From contig NZ_JAJUWS010000051.1 in assembly GCF_021390475.1 (NCBI RefSeq), forward strand, positions 1 through 46,401: a stretch of 46,401 nt of DNA, in the 5' to 3' direction. Shown in pieces: positions 23,516 to 32,184 of the stretch; positions within the stretch are counted from its first letter, which is position 1; every line of letters starts with the position of its first letter. A model generated the notes under the pieces. It was not told where the DNA came from, made no database searches, and was given only the letters and a program-made list of their open reading frames with translations. The translations under genes were made by a program, and so were the position numbers. The stretch comes from Streptomyces sp. ST2-7A (GTDB lineage: Bacteria; Actinomycetota; Actinomycetes; Streptomycetales; Streptomycetaceae).

Positions 23516-24550
23516 ATGCGTCGGGAAGACCTCACCACCGGGGACCTCACCACCGGGGAGCGGCACGAGGTGTTGCGGGTCATCGCCGACCGCTCGCGGG
23601 ACGACGGCGGCCCGGGCTCGCGCCGTGACGGCCTGCGCCTGGCCCTGGTCATCGAGGGCGGCGGGATGCGCGGGACGATCTCCGCCGGCATGGCCCTCGC
23701 ACTGCACGAAGCGGGCGTGGCGAGGGTCTTCGACGCCGTATACGGGGCCTCGGCGGGAGCCATCACGGGCGCCTGGCTGCTCAGCAACACCCCGGAGAAC
23801 CTGGCGGGATGGGCCGACCCCCTCTACGCGAGGGCGATGATCCGCCCGTCCAACCTCTGGCGTCGCCGTCCCATGGTGGACGTGCACCACCTGATCGAAC
23901 ACCTCTACCCCGAGGTCGCCCGGATGGACTTCGACTCCGTCCTGGCCAACCCGGTGGAGTTGCACCCCCTCGCCACCGACGCGCACTCCGGCCTCTCCAC
24001 CGACCTGCGTCCGTTCCTGACCGGGCCGGCCGAACTGCGGCTGGCGCTACGTGCCAGCGCCGCCCTGCCGTTCCTCGCGGGCCCGCCCGTCCGCCTGGGC
24101 GGGCAGGTCTTCTACGACGCCGGCCTCGCCGAGTCCATCCCCTACCGCACCGCGCTGGCGCAGGGGGCGACCCACGTGCTGGTGCTGCGCTCCCGCTCGG
24201 CGCCGATGCCCTCGCCGGTCGCCGGTGACCGGGGGTCCGTACGCCCCTCCTTCGGGGCGCGGCTGATCACCTCGACCGCTCTGCGGAGCTACCCCAAGGC
24301 CCTGCACGACGCCTTCCACGCACGTGGGAGCCGACTGTCGGAGGACGACGCGCTCCTCGCGGCCTACGACCGGTCGGGCCTGCCCACCGGGGCACCGCCG
24401 GTGGAGACGGCGACCCGGACGGAGCCCGCCGTCCTCTCGATCCGTCCGGCCCTGGACTCACCCCGGGTCGGACGCCTCACCCGCGACGGGAAGACGCTGA
24501 AGGCCGCCCTCGAAGCGGGCCGCACGGCCGTCGAACGCCTCCTGTCCTGA
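23516..24550 (+). CDS. Patatin-like phospholipase
   Basis: 344 residues. The patatin catalytic dyad is visible: the oxyanion hole EGGGMRGT, the nucleophile elbow GASAG with its Ser, and the aspartate in YDAGLAESIPY (DxG form). It likely hydrolyses acyl chains from lipids. The N-terminus has a repeated LTTGDLTTGE that is also a repeat in DNA. GGGAGGG precedes the ATG by 7 nt. Confidence 0.9.
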   Translation: MRREDLTTGDLTTGERHEVLRVIADRSRDDGGPGSRRDGLRLALVIEGGGMRGTISAGMALALHEAGVARVFDAVYGASAGAITGAWLLSNTPENLAGWADPLYARAMIRPSNLWRRRPMVDVHHLIEHLYPEVARMDFDSVLANPVELHPLATDAHSGLSTDLRPFLTGPAELRLALRASAALPFLAGPPVRLGGQVFYDAGLAESIPYRTALAQGATHVLVLRSRSAPMPSPVAGDRGSVRPSFGARLITSTALRSYPKALHDAFHARGSRLSEDDALLAAYDRSGLPTGAPPVETATRTEPAVLSIRPALDSPRVGRLTRDGKTLKAALEAGRTAVERLLS

Positions 24551-24652
24551 GGTCGCGGAGGGTTGACGGCTCGTGTCCGACCGCATCGAACGGCCGTGCC
24601 TCCGCACGGGCATTGACTGCGACGGAGTGCACTCCCGGTCCCCGGCCGACGG

Positions 24653-25321
24653 TCAGGGGACGCCACCGAGCACGGCGTCGCCCCAGACGGGTTGTCCGCC
24701 GGTGCCGCAGCGGATATCGGCGTTGACGTGCGACCGGAGTTCGGCGGCGCCGCTGACATCCACCGTGACCCGCTCCGTGTCGTACTTGGTCAGCGCGATG
24801 CGGTCGGTGGCGGGCTCGTTGTCCACATGGACGCGGAAGTGGTGGATATCCCCGGGATGAGCCTCCAGGGTGACGCCGAGGGTGGCCTCGAACGTGTCCC
24901 AGGCGCCTTCCAGCGCGTAGGCGATCACCTGCTCGCCGAGGCAGAGGTGCTCGACGCGGACGCTGTACTCGTAGTCCGTCCCGACCAGGTGGACGGCACC
25001 GGTCCTCGCCGTGCCGTGCGCCGGCTTCAGCTCCGACAGGTAGCGAACGTCGGGCTCCGAGGCCGCCCGTTCCCGCCCCTCGTCCGCTTCCGGGTCGTCC
25101 CGCCCCTCGCCGTCAAGGGCCGCGTCCTCCCGCGGCGCCTCCCCGTCGGGGGCGGACGCGGATGGCGAGGGCAGTCCTCCCGGCGTTCCATCTCCCTCGG
25201 CGGAGCAGGAGTTGAGGAACCACCCGGCGCCGATCGCGGCCACCACGATGCTGACCACGGCGAGGAAGACATCCCGCTGTGTGACCTTGGAACCCGGGTT
25301 GCTCGGTGTCCCCCCACCCAT
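24653..25321 (-). CDS. Membrane-anchored protein with NPCBM-like domain
   Basis: 222 residues: one membrane span (about 18-37, VFLAVVSIVVAAIGAGWFL), an acidic Pro/Ser/Gly linker, then a C-terminal beta-rich domain. The end, with EYSVRVEHLC, RIALTKYDTERVTVDVSGA and ELRSHVNADIRCG, resembles NPCBM carbohydrate-binding modules. It is likely exposed on the outer face of the membrane; ligand unknown. Confidence 0.7.
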   Translation of the reverse strand: MGGGTPSNPGSKVTQRDVFLAVVSIVVAAIGAGWFLNSCSAEGDGTPGGLPSPSASAPDGEAPREDAALDGEGRDDPEADEGRERAASEPDVRYLSELKPAHGTARTGAVHLVGTDYEYSVRVEHLCLGEQVIAYALEGAWDTFEATLGVTLEAHPGDIHHFRVHVDNEPATDRIALTKYDTERVTVDVSGAAELRSHVNADIRCGTGGQPVWGDAVLGGVP

Positions 25322-25514
25322 CCGTCATCCCCCCGGTGACCATCGCCGTACCGAGAGTACGGGCCCGCTCACCATGATGTCATCGGGGCCAACAGCCGTG
25401 AGTCATCCGGGGATTCCGGCCCCCGGTCACCGAGGGCCGGGCGGCGGGACGGCGGTCGTGCGCCCCGGACCGGTGAGGCCCATAGCGAGCACGGTCGGCT
25501 TTCCGGGCGGACGT

Positions 25515-28226
25515 CTACCCCGGCGTCCCGGTGTTCCCGGTGTCCCGGGTCATGAGGACGGCTCCGGAGTCCTCGGGGTGGGGGGCGGCGGTGAAGCCCG
25601 GCGGAGGCCGGAACCCCTCGGCCACGGCACTCCGCCGCACCCGGATCTCCCGCAGGCGCGGGAAGGCGGAGGTCCGGCTCCCGTCGTCCCCGGGAGCGGG
25701 GAGGTCGCGCCACCACAGGTGGGTCAGCCGCTCCGGGACCAGGTAGGTGCTCAGCTCCTCCGGTCGATGGGTGCCGACGAGCTGCACCCGTGCCCGGCCT
25801 CCGAGGTCGCGCAGCAGCCGCAGTTGTTCGTGGGTGTGGACGCTGATGTAGAGGTCCTCGTCGTCGAGGTCGGCCAGGATCTCCCGCGCGTAGCGTTCGG
25901 CGTCGAAGTGGTGCCAGTTCCAGGCCAGCTGGCGTCGCAACCAGAGGGAGGGGTGCCGCCGGTAGCGGGCCAGGAGCGGCAGGGCGGCGTCCGTGCCGAT
26001 CTTCAGCGCGGTGACCACCACCGCGCCCGCCTCCTCGTCCGTCAGCCCTTCCGGTCCGGGCAGCAGACCGAGGAGCAGTGCTCCGCCGTGGTGGGCGAGG
26101 AACCTCGCCTGCCGCATGTCGGTGGGGGGCAGGAGCCGGGCCACGGCGTCGGTCACCCGGCGGCGCGTCCCGGGGTCGAGTTCGGTGGCGTGGGCCACGC
26201 AGTCGGCGGCCAGCAGGACCCGGCGGACGATCCGCCCCTCGGCCTCCTCCACCGGGGGCGCCGACGGGAAGTTCTCGCCGGCGCCGTCCAGCAGCCCTTC
26301 CAGTAGGCGGACGCGTTCGGCGGGGCGGCCGAGGGCGACGGCCATGCGGATGACGTCCTCCCACCGGTCGCGGTGGGCGTTGTCCAGCAGAAGGGGGAAG
26401 TCGCCCTCCTCCACGGCGGCCCCGGCGCCCAGGTGGTCCTGGAAGATGCGGTGCACGAAGTCCAACCGGCCGGGGACGGGTTCGCGCAGCAGGCCGCAAC
26501 GTTCCAGCAGGTGGCGCAGGACGGTGTCCCCGTCGGCGGACACGTGGTGGGCCATGGCCGGGAGGACGCGGTCCAGTTGGGCCACGGCGTCGGCGCGGTC
26601 CATCTCGGCGCGGTCGTTGCGGATCATCCAGTGCGCGAGGCGCTGCAACAGCCGCACCAGCGCGTCCCGGGACAGTCGCCCCCCGGCCCCGAGGGTGGTG
26701 TCCACACCGCGTTCGAGGTCACGGCGTTCGAGCAGCATGGAGAGCGCGGCCTCGTAGAGGTCGCGGCGGTCGGTGGGCAGGAAGCCTTCACGGTCGCGGT
26801 GCAGCGCGCACAGCAGCCCGCACATCAGCGGGTTGACCGCCAGCCGTCCGAGGGCTTCGGTGGTGCGGATGGCGGTGACCAGGGCGGTGCCGAGGGCGGG
26901 GTCGGCGTCGGCGGCCTCGTGCCAGCGGGTGACGAACAGCTCGATGTCGGTGCGGGACATCGGCGCGAGGGAGAGTTCGACGAAGCCGCGTGCCGCGTCG
27001 CGGTCGGCGAGCCACGCCTCCCGGACGGCGGAGGGGCGGGCGGTGACCACCCAGGGGTTGCCGGGGTAGGTCGTCATGAGTTCGCGGATCCAGCGGCGGA
27101 CGGTCTCCCGGTCGCGTTCGGGCACCTCGTCCACGCCGTCCACCAGCAGCAGCGCGCGGCCGGCGCGCAGGACCCGGTCGGCCCACCCGTCCGGTTGGGC
27201 GGTGGCGAGCGGGCTGCCGACGGCGTGCGCGAAGCGGTCGGGGCTCGGCGGCCGGCCGTCGATCACCACGCGGCGCAGCGGCAGCACGAACGGCACCCGG
27301 CCGACCAGGTGATCGAGGCCCGGCGGGTGGTCGCGCGGGGGGCCGAGGTGGGTGCGGGCGGCGGTGACGGCGAGCCACTGCACGAGCGTGCTCTTGCCCG
27401 AGCCGGCGACGCCGCGCAGCAGCACCCGGTCCCGGCCGGCGAGGGCGTCCTCGGCCCGCAGCACGAGGCCGGAGGGGTCGACGGATCCGGTGGCACCGGC
27501 CGGGGCCGTCGGGTCATCGGCCTCCGCCTCCGGGGCGGTGACCTCCAGCGGAACGTACGCGGCGTCCAGCTGCCATTCGTGCCCGTGGCCGAGGTCCAGG
27601 CCGTGGATGGTCAGTTCACCGTGGCGGGCGATGACGTGCCGGGCCCAGCGCGGCTCGAAGTCGGCGTCCTCCGCGCGCCGGTCGCCGATCCGTTCCAGCA
27701 GCAGGTCCATGGTCCGGGTCGCGCGGTGCAGCGTCCGGGTCTGTTCCACCTGTGCGCGGGCGACGAAGGTCGAGCGGGTGGTGAAGAAGTGCAGGACGTG
27801 GACGCAGCAGGTGTGCAGGAGGGTGTCCCAGCGGGCTTCGGCGTCGGCGGACAGGTCGCGGGGGCGGGGTAGCCGGGCGGCGAGGGCCTCGGGGCCGAGC
27901 CGCACGGCTTGCACGTCGTCCATGTCCACATCGCCCAGCGCGTGCAGGGCGCGGACCAGGGCGTCGGTGAGTTCGGCGGCCGTCTCGGCGGAGGGCGCCT
28001 CGACGGGGCCGGCCGCTCGTCCGGCCCGGCGCACCAACACGGCTGCGAGCTTGCTGAGTTCCGCCTCACCGAGGGTGCGACGCTCGCCCCGGAAGGAGAC
28101 CAGGGAGGCCAACCGCACTGGCCGGTCCACCAGTTCGGCGCCCGGTCCCTCCTTCACGAACAGCTTCCCGATCAGGGGCGCCAGCGCGCCGGTGGCCAGT
28201 CGCAGCGCGACGGAGGAGGGCTCCAT
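25515..28226 (-). CDS. NACHT-domain NTPase (bacterial NLR-like)
   Basis: 903 residues. An N-terminal helical region of about 250 residues resembles the NNH domains found ahead of bacterial NACHTs. The NACHT core has Walker A GVAGSGKST (272-280), Walker B ALLLVDGVDEVPE (358-370), and downstream winged-helix segments. The C-terminal 350 residues are helical, without clear LRR or WD repeats. Known bacterial NACHT proteins of this class (bNACHT) stop phage infection. No separate effector is obvious, so this may be a single-gene system. The ATG lies 7 nt after TAGCAT, suggesting leaderless transcription. Possible alternative roles are transcription or stress signalling. Confidence 0.9.
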   Translation of the reverse strand: MEPSSVALRLATGALAPLIGKLFVKEGPGAELVDRPVRLASLVSFRGERRTLGEAELSKLAAVLVRRAGRAAGPVEAPSAETAAELTDALVRALHALGDVDMDDVQAVRLGPEALAARLPRPRDLSADAEARWDTLLHTCCVHVLHFFTTRSTFVARAQVEQTRTLHRATRTMDLLLERIGDRRAEDADFEPRWARHVIARHGELTIHGLDLGHGHEWQLDAAYVPLEVTAPEAEADDPTAPAGATGSVDPSGLVLRAEDALAGRDRVLLRGVAGSGKSTLVQWLAVTAARTHLGPPRDHPPGLDHLVGRVPFVLPLRRVVIDGRPPSPDRFAHAVGSPLATAQPDGWADRVLRAGRALLLVDGVDEVPERDRETVRRWIRELMTTYPGNPWVVTARPSAVREAWLADRDAARGFVELSLAPMSRTDIELFVTRWHEAADADPALGTALVTAIRTTEALGRLAVNPLMCGLLCALHRDREGFLPTDRRDLYEAALSMLLERRDLERGVDTTLGAGGRLSRDALVRLLQRLAHWMIRNDRAEMDRADAVAQLDRVLPAMAHHVSADGDTVLRHLLERCGLLREPVPGRLDFVHRIFQDHLGAGAAVEEGDFPLLLDNAHRDRWEDVIRMAVALGRPAERVRLLEGLLDGAGENFPSAPPVEEAEGRIVRRVLLAADCVAHATELDPGTRRRVTDAVARLLPPTDMRQARFLAHHGGALLLGLLPGPEGLTDEEAGAVVVTALKIGTDAALPLLARYRRHPSLWLRRQLAWNWHHFDAERYAREILADLDDEDLYISVHTHEQLRLLRDLGGRARVQLVGTHRPEELSTYLVPERLTHLWWRDLPAPGDDGSRTSAFPRLREIRVRRSAVAEGFRPPPGFTAAPHPEDSGAVLMTRDTGNTGTPG

Positions 28227-28233
28227 GCGGGCG

Positions 28234-28239
28234 ATGCTA
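28234..28239 (-). promoter_or_regulatory. Candidate -10 box (TAGCAT) of the NACHT gene
   Basis: TAGCAT lies 7 nt before the ATG in the 24-bp gap after the EamA gene, allowing a separate leaderless transcript for the NACHT gene. Confidence 0.5.
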
Positions 28240-28250
28240 GGCGAACTCTC

Positions 28251-29171
28251 CTACCGGGCAACGGTTTTCCGCGAACCGCCGACCGGGCGCCGCCCGGACC
28301 CGGACGGCGGGGCGGAGTCGCGTTGGGCGAGGAGGATCGCACCGGCGATGAGCAGGCCGCCGAGGAGTTGGCGGGGCGTGAACGCCTCGCCGAGCACCAC
28401 CCACCCGAGCACCGCCGCGACCAGCGGACTGACCAGGGCGAGGAAGGAGACGGCGGAGGCCGGGAGACGTTCGAGGCCGCGGAACCACAGCACGTAGGAG
28501 ACCAGCGCGCCGATCACTCCCAGGTACAGGAAACCGCCGAGGTTGGCCCCGGTGACGCGGTCCGGCAGGCCCTCTCCGATCAGGAGGAGCGGTAGCAGGA
28601 CCAGACCGCCCACGGTGAGCTGCCAGCCGGTGAACGGCAGCACCCCCACCCCGTCGGGCCTTCCCCACCGCTTGGTGAGCACGATGCCGCAGGCCATCGA
28701 GACCGCTCCGCCGATCGCCGCGAGGACGCCGACGGCGTCGAGTTCGGCGGTCGGTTCGAGGACCAGGAGCGCGACGCCGAGGACGCCCAGCGCGCAGGCG
28801 ACGGCGTGCGGGAGGCGGATGCCCCGGCCCAGCAGCGGGATGCCGATCAGCAGGACCAGCGCCGGTTGCATGGAGAGCAGCAGCGCCGCCACGCCGCCGG
28901 GCAGCAGGTACGCGGCGACGAAGAGGAGCGGGAGGAACAGGCTGATGTTGAGGACGCCGAGGACCACGGCCCGCCACCACCACCCGTCGGTGGGCAGGAC
29001 CCGGGTGAACACCAGCAGGACCAGTCCGGCGGGCAGGGCCCGGGCCACGGCGGCGAGCAACGGGCGGTCCGGCGGGAGGAATTCGGTGGTGACCAGATAG
29101 GTGCTGCCCCATACGGCGGGGGCGAGCGCCGTCACGCCGGTGTCGAGCAGGGGTCGGCGGCCCTCGGACAC
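28251..29171 (-). CDS. EamA-family (DMT) transporter
   Basis: 306 residues with ten predicted helices in two EamA halves. The first half starts TALAPAVWGSTYLVTTEFLP, the second at about 150 with DAVGVLAAIGGAVSMACGIV, and it ends LLGGLLIAGAILLAQRD. These exporters move small metabolites or amino-acid derivatives out of the cell. A GTG start follows GAAGGAGGG. Confidence 0.9.
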   Translation of the reverse strand: MSEGRRPLLDTGVTALAPAVWGSTYLVTTEFLPPDRPLLAAVARALPAGLVLLVFTRVLPTDGWWWRAVVLGVLNISLFLPLLFVAAYLLPGGVAALLLSMQPALVLLIGIPLLGRGIRLPHAVACALGVLGVALLVLEPTAELDAVGVLAAIGGAVSMACGIVLTKRWGRPDGVGVLPFTGWQLTVGGLVLLPLLLIGEGLPDRVTGANLGGFLYLGVIGALVSYVLWFRGLERLPASAVSFLALVSPLVAAVLGWVVLGEAFTPRQLLGGLLIAGAILLAQRDSAPPSGSGRRPVGGSRKTVAR

Positions 29172-29291
29172 GGGTCGGCCCTCCTTCGGGGTCGTGGGCG
29201 GGGTCCGGGGGGCGGGGCCGGTTCGCCGAGGACGCTCCCCGCTCCCCGCTCCCCGGCGGGCGGGATGGTCCCGGTTCGGCGCGGACGGCGG

Positions 29292-30065
29292 TCAGGTGCG
29301 GACGGCCGAGCCGGGGGTGCCGGTGGGAGGGGCCCCGAAGGGGACTCCGTACCGGTCGGCGAAGGCACGTCGTCCGAGGGGCAGTCGGCCGGGTGGGCGC
29401 CGGGTCTCGGCCGGGAACCCGACGGGGGTCAGCAGCGCGATGGCGAGGTCGTCGCGGTCGGCGACGCCGATGACCTCCTTCACCGCCGTCTCGTCCCAGC
29501 CGTTCATCGGGCAGGTGGCCAGGCCGAGGGCGGTGGCGGCCAGGAGGGCGTGGGCGGCGGCGAGCATCGCGTCCTTGACCGCGTACTCGCGCAGCAGACC
29601 GCGTGCGGCGAGGCCACGGCGGTGGGCGCGTTCGGAGGCGAGAAAGTCCTCGGCGGACGCGGCGCTCCAGGCGCCGGCTTCGCGGGCGGCGCGGTGGATG
29701 TCCTCGCGATCGGTGGGTCGGTCCGCACAGTCGGCGACGAAGACGAGCATCACCGGTGCCTCCCGGGGCTGCGACTGCCCGCCGGTGGCACGGACCAGAC
29801 CCGCGAGTCCGGCGGGATCGGTGACGGCGACGACGGAACGGGCCTGACCGTTCCAGGCGGAGGGGGCCCGAAGAGTGAGGTCGAGGAGGTCGCGCAGGAG
29901 GTGGTCGGGGACGGGATCGGGGGCGTAGTGGCGGATGGCCCGCCGGGTGCGGATGACCTCGGGAACGCCGAGCGGCGCTGGGAGAGGAGTCGGGACGGGC
30001 GTCGGATCGGCGGTGGGGCCGGTCCGGGATGCGGATAACGAACCGGGGGAACCGGGATTCGACAT
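29292..30065 (-). CDS. Nitroreductase-family flavoprotein
   Basis: 257 residues. The nitroreductase fold is seen in IRTRRAIRHYAPDPVPDHLLRDL (FMN-phosphate contact), RAPSAWNGQAR and, near the C-terminus, GLATCPMNGWDETAVKEVIGV. The ATG (MSNPG) has a 7-nt spacing from GAAAGG; earlier ATGs three bases or six codons upstream are possible. It is divergent from a marR gene, and both promoters lie between repeated operators, so MarR control is likely. Substrate unknown (nitroaromatics, quinones or flavin). Confidence 0.9.
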   Translation of the reverse strand: MSNPGSPGSLSASRTGPTADPTPVPTPLPAPLGVPEVIRTRRAIRHYAPDPVPDHLLRDLLDLTLRAPSAWNGQARSVVAVTDPAGLAGLVRATGGQSQPREAPVMLVFVADCADRPTDREDIHRAAREAGAWSAASAEDFLASERAHRRGLAARGLLREYAVKDAMLAAAHALLAATALGLATCPMNGWDETAVKEVIGVADRDDLAIALLTPVGFPAETRRPPGRLPLGRRAFADRYGVPFGAPPTGTPGSAVRT

Positions 30066-30075
30066 CATCAAACCT

Positions 30076-30087
30076 TTCGGCATCGAA
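30076..30087. promoter_or_regulatory. Candidate MarR operator 1
   Basis: TTCGGCATCGAA, a near-palindrome differing at two positions from the perfect copy 60 bp away. It overlaps the 5' leader of the nitroreductase gene. Confidence 0.5.
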
Positions 30088-30135
30088 ATATACGACGATG
30101 CGAGAGTAGCCCGGTGCTAACCTGTCGTCAAACAA

Positions 30136-30147
30136 TTCGACGTCGAA
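30136..30147. promoter_or_regulatory. Candidate MarR operator 2
   Basis: TTCGACGTCGAA, a perfect 12-bp palindrome just upstream of the marR ribosome site. Both copies are preceded by TCAAAC, so the repeated unit is longer than the palindrome. Confidence 0.6.
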
Positions 30148-30164
30148 GTTTTTCGGGAGGCGTG

Positions 30165-30680
30165 ATGCGGGACGCGGTGGACGGCATCCTCGACCGGTGG
30201 GCGCGGGCCCGGCCCGACCTCGACGCCTCCCCCATGGCCGTGATCGGCCGGATCTCCCGCCTCTCCCGCCTGCTCGGGCAGGCGGTTCGGGAGCATCTGG
30301 CCGAACAGGGCGTGGAGCCCTGGGAGTTCGACGTGCTCGCCACCCTGCGCCGGACCGGCCCCCCGTTCACCCTCTCCCCCGGCGAGCTGGCCGCCTCCGC
30401 GATGATCGGCGGGGCCGCCCTCACCCACCGCGCCGATCGCCTGGTCGAACGCGGCCTGATCACCCGCGAGGTCGATCCGGACAATCGCCGCCGCGTCCTG
30501 ATCACCCTCACCACCGAGGGGCTGGAGCTCGTCGACCGACTGGTGACCGGCCACGTCGCCCACGAGGATCGCCTGCTCGCCACCCTCGGACCGGAGGACC
30601 GCGAGATCACCGCCGACCTGCTGCGCAGACTCCTGATCTCCCTCGGCGACACCGGCGACACCGGCCGTCCGGGCGCCTGA
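30165..30680 (+). CDS. MarR-family transcriptional regulator
   Basis: 171 residues with the MarR winged helix: EFDVLATLRRTGPPFTLSPGELAAS, the recognition helix AALTHRADRLVERGLITRE, and the wing DPDNRRRVLITLTTEG. It is a dimeric repressor that probably controls the divergent nitroreductase gene and itself. A ribosome site GGGAGG sits 5 nt before the ATG. Confidence 0.92.
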   Translation: MRDAVDGILDRWARARPDLDASPMAVIGRISRLSRLLGQAVREHLAEQGVEPWEFDVLATLRRTGPPFTLSPGELAASAMIGGAALTHRADRLVERGLITREVDPDNRRRVLITLTTEGLELVDRLVTGHVAHEDRLLATLGPEDREITADLLRRLLISLGDTGDTGRPGA

Positions 30681-30744
30681 CCCCGGTCCGGCTTCCGGAG
30701 CGGTTCCGGTCCGGCGACGGCACGGCCCAACCGCCCCGGGGAGT

Positions 30745-31620
30745 TCAGGCGCCCGCGCCCGCACCCGCACCCGCGAACAACTCCGCGAGCACCCGTGTCG
30801 CGCCCGCCGGTTCCCGCCCGAGCAGGGACGGCAGGTCCCCGCCCGTGCCGGCGAGGAAACCGGCCGCGATGGTGGAGGCCGTTCCCACCAACATCGGCAC
30901 CTGGAAGGCCGCCGCCCCCGACGCGGCGACCCGTTCCCGCGCACCCGCCAGGGTGCCCGGCTCGTACCGCACACCCCCACCCATCAGGTCGGCCACCTCC
31001 CGGCCGCCGATCGCCTCCGGCCCGACCAGTTCGTACACCCGCCCGGCGTGCGGGGACCGCGCCCCGCCGTCGGTCGAGGCCGACTCCGCCTCGATCGCCA
31101 CCCGGGCCGCCGCCTCGGCCAACTCCCGCCGGGCGACCGCCGCCAGACGCCCCTCCCCCAACGGCGCGGTGATCCGGCCCTCCGGGTCCGGGGCGGCGAG
31201 GGCCGCCAGGAGTTCCGCGTACAGGCCGTTGCGCAGGATCGTCCACGCCGCGCGCCCCTCCCGGAGCCGGCGCTCGGTCCAACGGTGCGGCAGCGCGTAC
31301 GGCAGGTGGTCCCCGGCCCCGGTGAGCGAGGTGTACACGACGCGCCGGACGCCGGCCCGTTCGGCGGCGTCGATCGCGGCGCCGTGCCGCGCGATCACCG
31401 TGTCGTCCTCGCCGTACCCGGCCGAGACGAGCAGCAGCGTCCGAACCCCGGTGAACCCATCGCGCAGGGAGGCCGGGTCCTCGAAGTCGATCCGGCGCGT
31501 CGGCAGGGTCGTGGGCAACCCCTCCGGGCGCCGACTGCCCGCGATCACGTCCCGCCGGCCCGTCAGACGCTCCACGATCGCCCCACCCAGTCCCCCACCC
31601 GCTCCGGTGACCATCAGCAC
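30745..31620 (-). CDS. NmrA-like NAD(P)H-binding oxidoreductase
   Basis: 291 residues of the atypical SDR/NmrA type. It starts VTGAGGGLGGAIVERL with a GxxGxxG dinucleotide loop, and continues GVRRVVYTSLTGAGDHLPY. YALPHRWTERRLREG lacks the SDR YxxxK, as usual for NmrA-like proteins. The GTG start has GGAGG at 6 nt. It is divergent from an hxlR regulator. A role as a quinone reductase or redox sensor is possible. Confidence 0.88.
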   Translation of the reverse strand: MLMVTGAGGGLGGAIVERLTGRRDVIAGSRRPEGLPTTLPTRRIDFEDPASLRDGFTGVRTLLLVSAGYGEDDTVIARHGAAIDAAERAGVRRVVYTSLTGAGDHLPYALPHRWTERRLREGRAAWTILRNGLYAELLAALAAPDPEGRITAPLGEGRLAAVARRELAEAAARVAIEAESASTDGGARSPHAGRVYELVGPEAIGGREVADLMGGGVRYEPGTLAGARERVAASGAAAFQVPMLVGTASTIAAGFLAGTGGDLPSLLGREPAGATRVLAELFAGAGAGAGA

Positions 31621-31652
31621 GGCATTCCTCCGCTTCTCCACCGATTCACGGT

Positions 31653-31687
31653 GGTTCCCATCGGCAACCCACTCATCATCGGTAACC
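31653..31687. promoter_or_regulatory. Candidate HxlR operator
   Basis: CATCGGCAACC and CATCGGTAACC are direct repeats 18 bp apart, and GGTTCCC...GGCAACC forms an imperfect palindrome over the first. They lie in the divergent promoter region of nmrA-like and hxlR genes. Confidence 0.4.
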
Positions 31688-31715
31688 TCGTTCCACGGCG
31701 TAAGGAGGCACTTCG

Positions 31716-32159
31716 ATGTCGGAGACGCACACCGGGGTAACCACCCCGCCCATCGACGGGTTCGGCCGGCCGGCCGAACCCGTCCTCTCCTGCGGCGAGG
31801 AACACGAGGACTGCGGCATCCGCGACGTCCTCGACCGCATCGGCGACAAGTGGTCGGTGCTGGTCCTCGTCGAACTCGCCGCCGGGACCCGCCGCTTCCG
31901 CGAGCTCCTGCGCGCCGTCCCCGGCATCTCGCAGCGGATGCTCACCCTCACCGTGCGGCGCCTGGAGCGCGACGGTCTGGTGCACCGCACCGTCCACGCC
32001 ACCGTCCCGCCCCGGGTGGACTACGTGCTCACCGCCATGGGACACGGCCTGACCCTGCAACTGAAGGCGCTCGCCGACTGGTCCGCCGGCCACCGCGAGG
32101 CCATCGCCGACTCGCGGCGCCGCTGGGACGCCGCGCACCCGGAGGCCGACATCCGCTGA
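31716..32159 (+). CDS. HxlR-family transcriptional regulator
   Basis: 147 residues. The HxlR winged helix is clear: DCGIRDVLDRIGDKWSVLVLVEL, RRFRELLRAVPGISQRML, and RRLERDGLVHRTVHATVPPRVDY. A Cys in LSCGEEHEDCG could sense oxidants or quinones, as in several HxlR proteins. A strong AAGGAGG precedes the ATG. It likely controls the divergent NmrA-like gene. Confidence 0.92.
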   Translation: MSETHTGVTTPPIDGFGRPAEPVLSCGEEHEDCGIRDVLDRIGDKWSVLVLVELAAGTRRFRELLRAVPGISQRMLTLTVRRLERDGLVHRTVHATVPPRVDYVLTAMGHGLTLQLKALADWSAGHREAIADSRRRWDAAHPEADIR

Positions 32160-32172
32160 GGCCGGGGCCCGA

Positions 32173-32178
32173 TACGGT
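32173..32178 (+). promoter_or_regulatory. Candidate -10 box (TACGGT) of the methyltransferase gene
   Basis: TACGGT-GGGGGC-GTG, with no ribosome site, is the same layout as upstream of the HNH gene at 8573. Confidence 0.5.
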
Positions 32179-32184
32179 GGGGGC

